In this document: positions 5,885 through 6,490 of the stretch, in pieces
Position numbering within the stretch: position 1 is the stretch's first letter
How the letters are laid out: every line of letters begins with the position of its first letter
NCBI GenBank assembly: GCA_030610745.1
Contig: JAUWRC010000086.1
Coordinates: 1-6,490, forward strand
DNA: 6,490 nt
Source of the DNA: Clostridia bacterium
GTDB taxonomy: Bacteria > Aerophobota > Aerophobia > Aerophobales > AE-B3A
Reading direction: 5' to 3'
Position numbers and translations under genes: made by a program
Notes under the pieces: generated by a model
What the model was told of the DNA's origin: nothing
The model's database searches: none
The model's input: only the letters and a program-made list of their open reading frames with translations

Positions 5885-6490
5885 TTACTCCTCAAAGAGG
5901 ATTCCTCCTTTGTGGGTGTCTCGGGAGGAAAAGAGAGGATAATCTTTTGTGGAGAGGGGTTTTTTGATTTCTTTTTTGGCAGATTCTTTTTCTTCAATAG
6001 GCTTTTTAGGCTCTTCTTTCCCTTCTTTTGCGGCAGATTTTTCTTCCACAAACTCTTCTTCATAAAAATGCAGCAATTCAGTATGGGTTTCAATTAAGGA
6101 TTTTAATTTAACCAGGAAAAGTCTTTTTTGCCCTTGTAATTTTGCTATCTCATTCTGCAATTTCTGTAGGCTTTCCTCGCCTTTTTGTATGATTTTTTTT
6201 GCCTTTATTTCCGCTTCCTTGATTATTAATTCACCTCTCTCCCGGCTGCTTTCATCTATTAGCTGAGCGCTTTTCTGGGCGGAGATTAAGGCTTCCTCTA
6301 TTTTCTCTTCCCTGGAAATATAGCGTTTTGCCTCTTTTTTTAATTTTTCCAGCTCCTGAAATAAGGCTCTTTTTTCTTCAAGTACCTCCTGGTAGTCTCT
6401 TCCTATTTTTTTTAAAAATTTGTCAACTTCAGCTTGATTGTATCCTCTATAAAAAGAAAGCCCAAACTTCTTTTCCTTGATTTCGGAAGG
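5885..6490 (-). CDS. divIVA: DivIVA-family coiled-coil protein, first few residues outside the window
   Basis: DivIVA proteins bind curved membranes at poles and division sites and recruit cell-division or cell-wall growth factors. The frame is open from the window edge to TAA at 5885-5887, giving 201 visible residues. The visible start, PSEIKEKKF, followed by RGYNQAEVDKFL and RDYQEVLEEKRAL, aligns with the N-terminus of Bacillus subtilis DivIVA, so only about 4-8 residues are missing. A long coiled coil rich in Glu, Lys, Ala and Ile spans about 35-140, ending in RLFLVKLKSLIETHTELL, again like B. subtilis. A Lys/Glu/Pro low-complexity stretch (about 145-180) and a short tail, KDYPLFSSRDTHKGG, follow. 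Before the RGY motif there is one more residue than in B. subtilis (SFYRGY against SFRGY), at the membrane-inserting tip. The gene converges on cimA with a 10-bp gap, so it belongs to a different transcription unit whose promoter is beyond the window. Shorter starts inside the frame, such as TTG near 6160, would remove the DivIVA domain. Confidence 0.88.
   Translation of the reverse strand, partial: PSEIKEKKFGLSFYRGYNQAEVDKFLKKIGRDYQEVLEEKRALFQELEKLKKEAKRYISREEKIEEALISAQKSAQLIDESSRERGELIIKEAEIKAKKIIQKGEESLQKLQNEIAKLQGQKRLFLVKLKSLIETHTELLHFYEEEFVEEKSAAKEGKEEPKKPIEEKESAKKEIKKPLSTKDYPLFSSRDTHKGGILFEE

Noticed and set aside
5866..5886. A-run and T-run around the convergent cimA/divIVA gap as a bidirectional terminator
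   Set aside because: The stem would be only A-T pairs around a short loop, with no GC-rich core. It may help termination but cannot be called.
5889..5901. Small hairpin TCCTC-AAA-GAGGA after cimA
   Set aside because: Only a 5-bp stem, no following T-run, and it lies inside the divIVA coding sequence.
5716..6097. Two open frames over the divIVA 3' end (minus strand to 5716; plus strand 5816-6097)
   Set aside because: Both are shadows of the low-complexity, purine-rich divIVA tail and the cimA end. One is very Lys-rich and the other Phe-rich, with no recognisable domains.

Overview
The window has about 41% GC and carries six complete or nearly complete plus-strand genes or gene ends, then one convergent minus-strand gene. 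The proteins are clearly bacterial. A ferredoxin-type 2-oxoacid oxidoreductase alpha subunit and a citramalate route to isoleucine suggest an anaerobe, probably an uncultivated lineage. The sequence alone does not let me name the phylum.

Region 1 (1-2503) is a tight cell-envelope operon. It holds the 3' part of uppS (undecaprenyl diphosphate synthase), then cdsA (CDP-diacylglycerol synthase), then an rseP-type site-2 protease, each separated by a single base. The usual neighbour dxr, often found between cdsA and rseP, is not here.

Region 2 (2504-3816) is a vorB-like gene (2-oxoacid:ferredoxin oxidoreductase alpha subunit) bracketed by repeats. Each flank has a C/T-rich to G/A-rich hairpin with a CCTGT or CCTGA loop and a G-rich tail containing GGTGA(A)GGGGAG. 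Next to these lie short arrays of a degenerate 7-bp repeat (CGTNNNT on one strand, ACGANNN on the other). One array supplies the last codons and stop codon of vorB. Another ends in the leuD start codon. The hairpin tail appears to supply the ribosome binding site of vorB.

Region 3 (3815-5874) is leuD (isomerase small subunit) overlapping cimA (citramalate synthase) by 4 bp, two enzymes of the pyruvate-to-2-oxobutyrate route of isoleucine synthesis. The partner genes expected beside vorB (beta and gamma subunits) and leuD (leuC) are all missing at the repeat-bearing junction. The junction may therefore be a rearrangement point, or the partners may be encoded elsewhere.

Region 4 (5885-6490, minus strand) is a DivIVA-family coiled-coil protein lacking only its first few residues. 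It converges on cimA with a 10-bp gap. There are no RNA genes, CRISPR arrays, transposase genes or gene-free stretches over 300 bp. I found no convincing new multi-gene system; the most unusual material is the repeat architecture around vorB.
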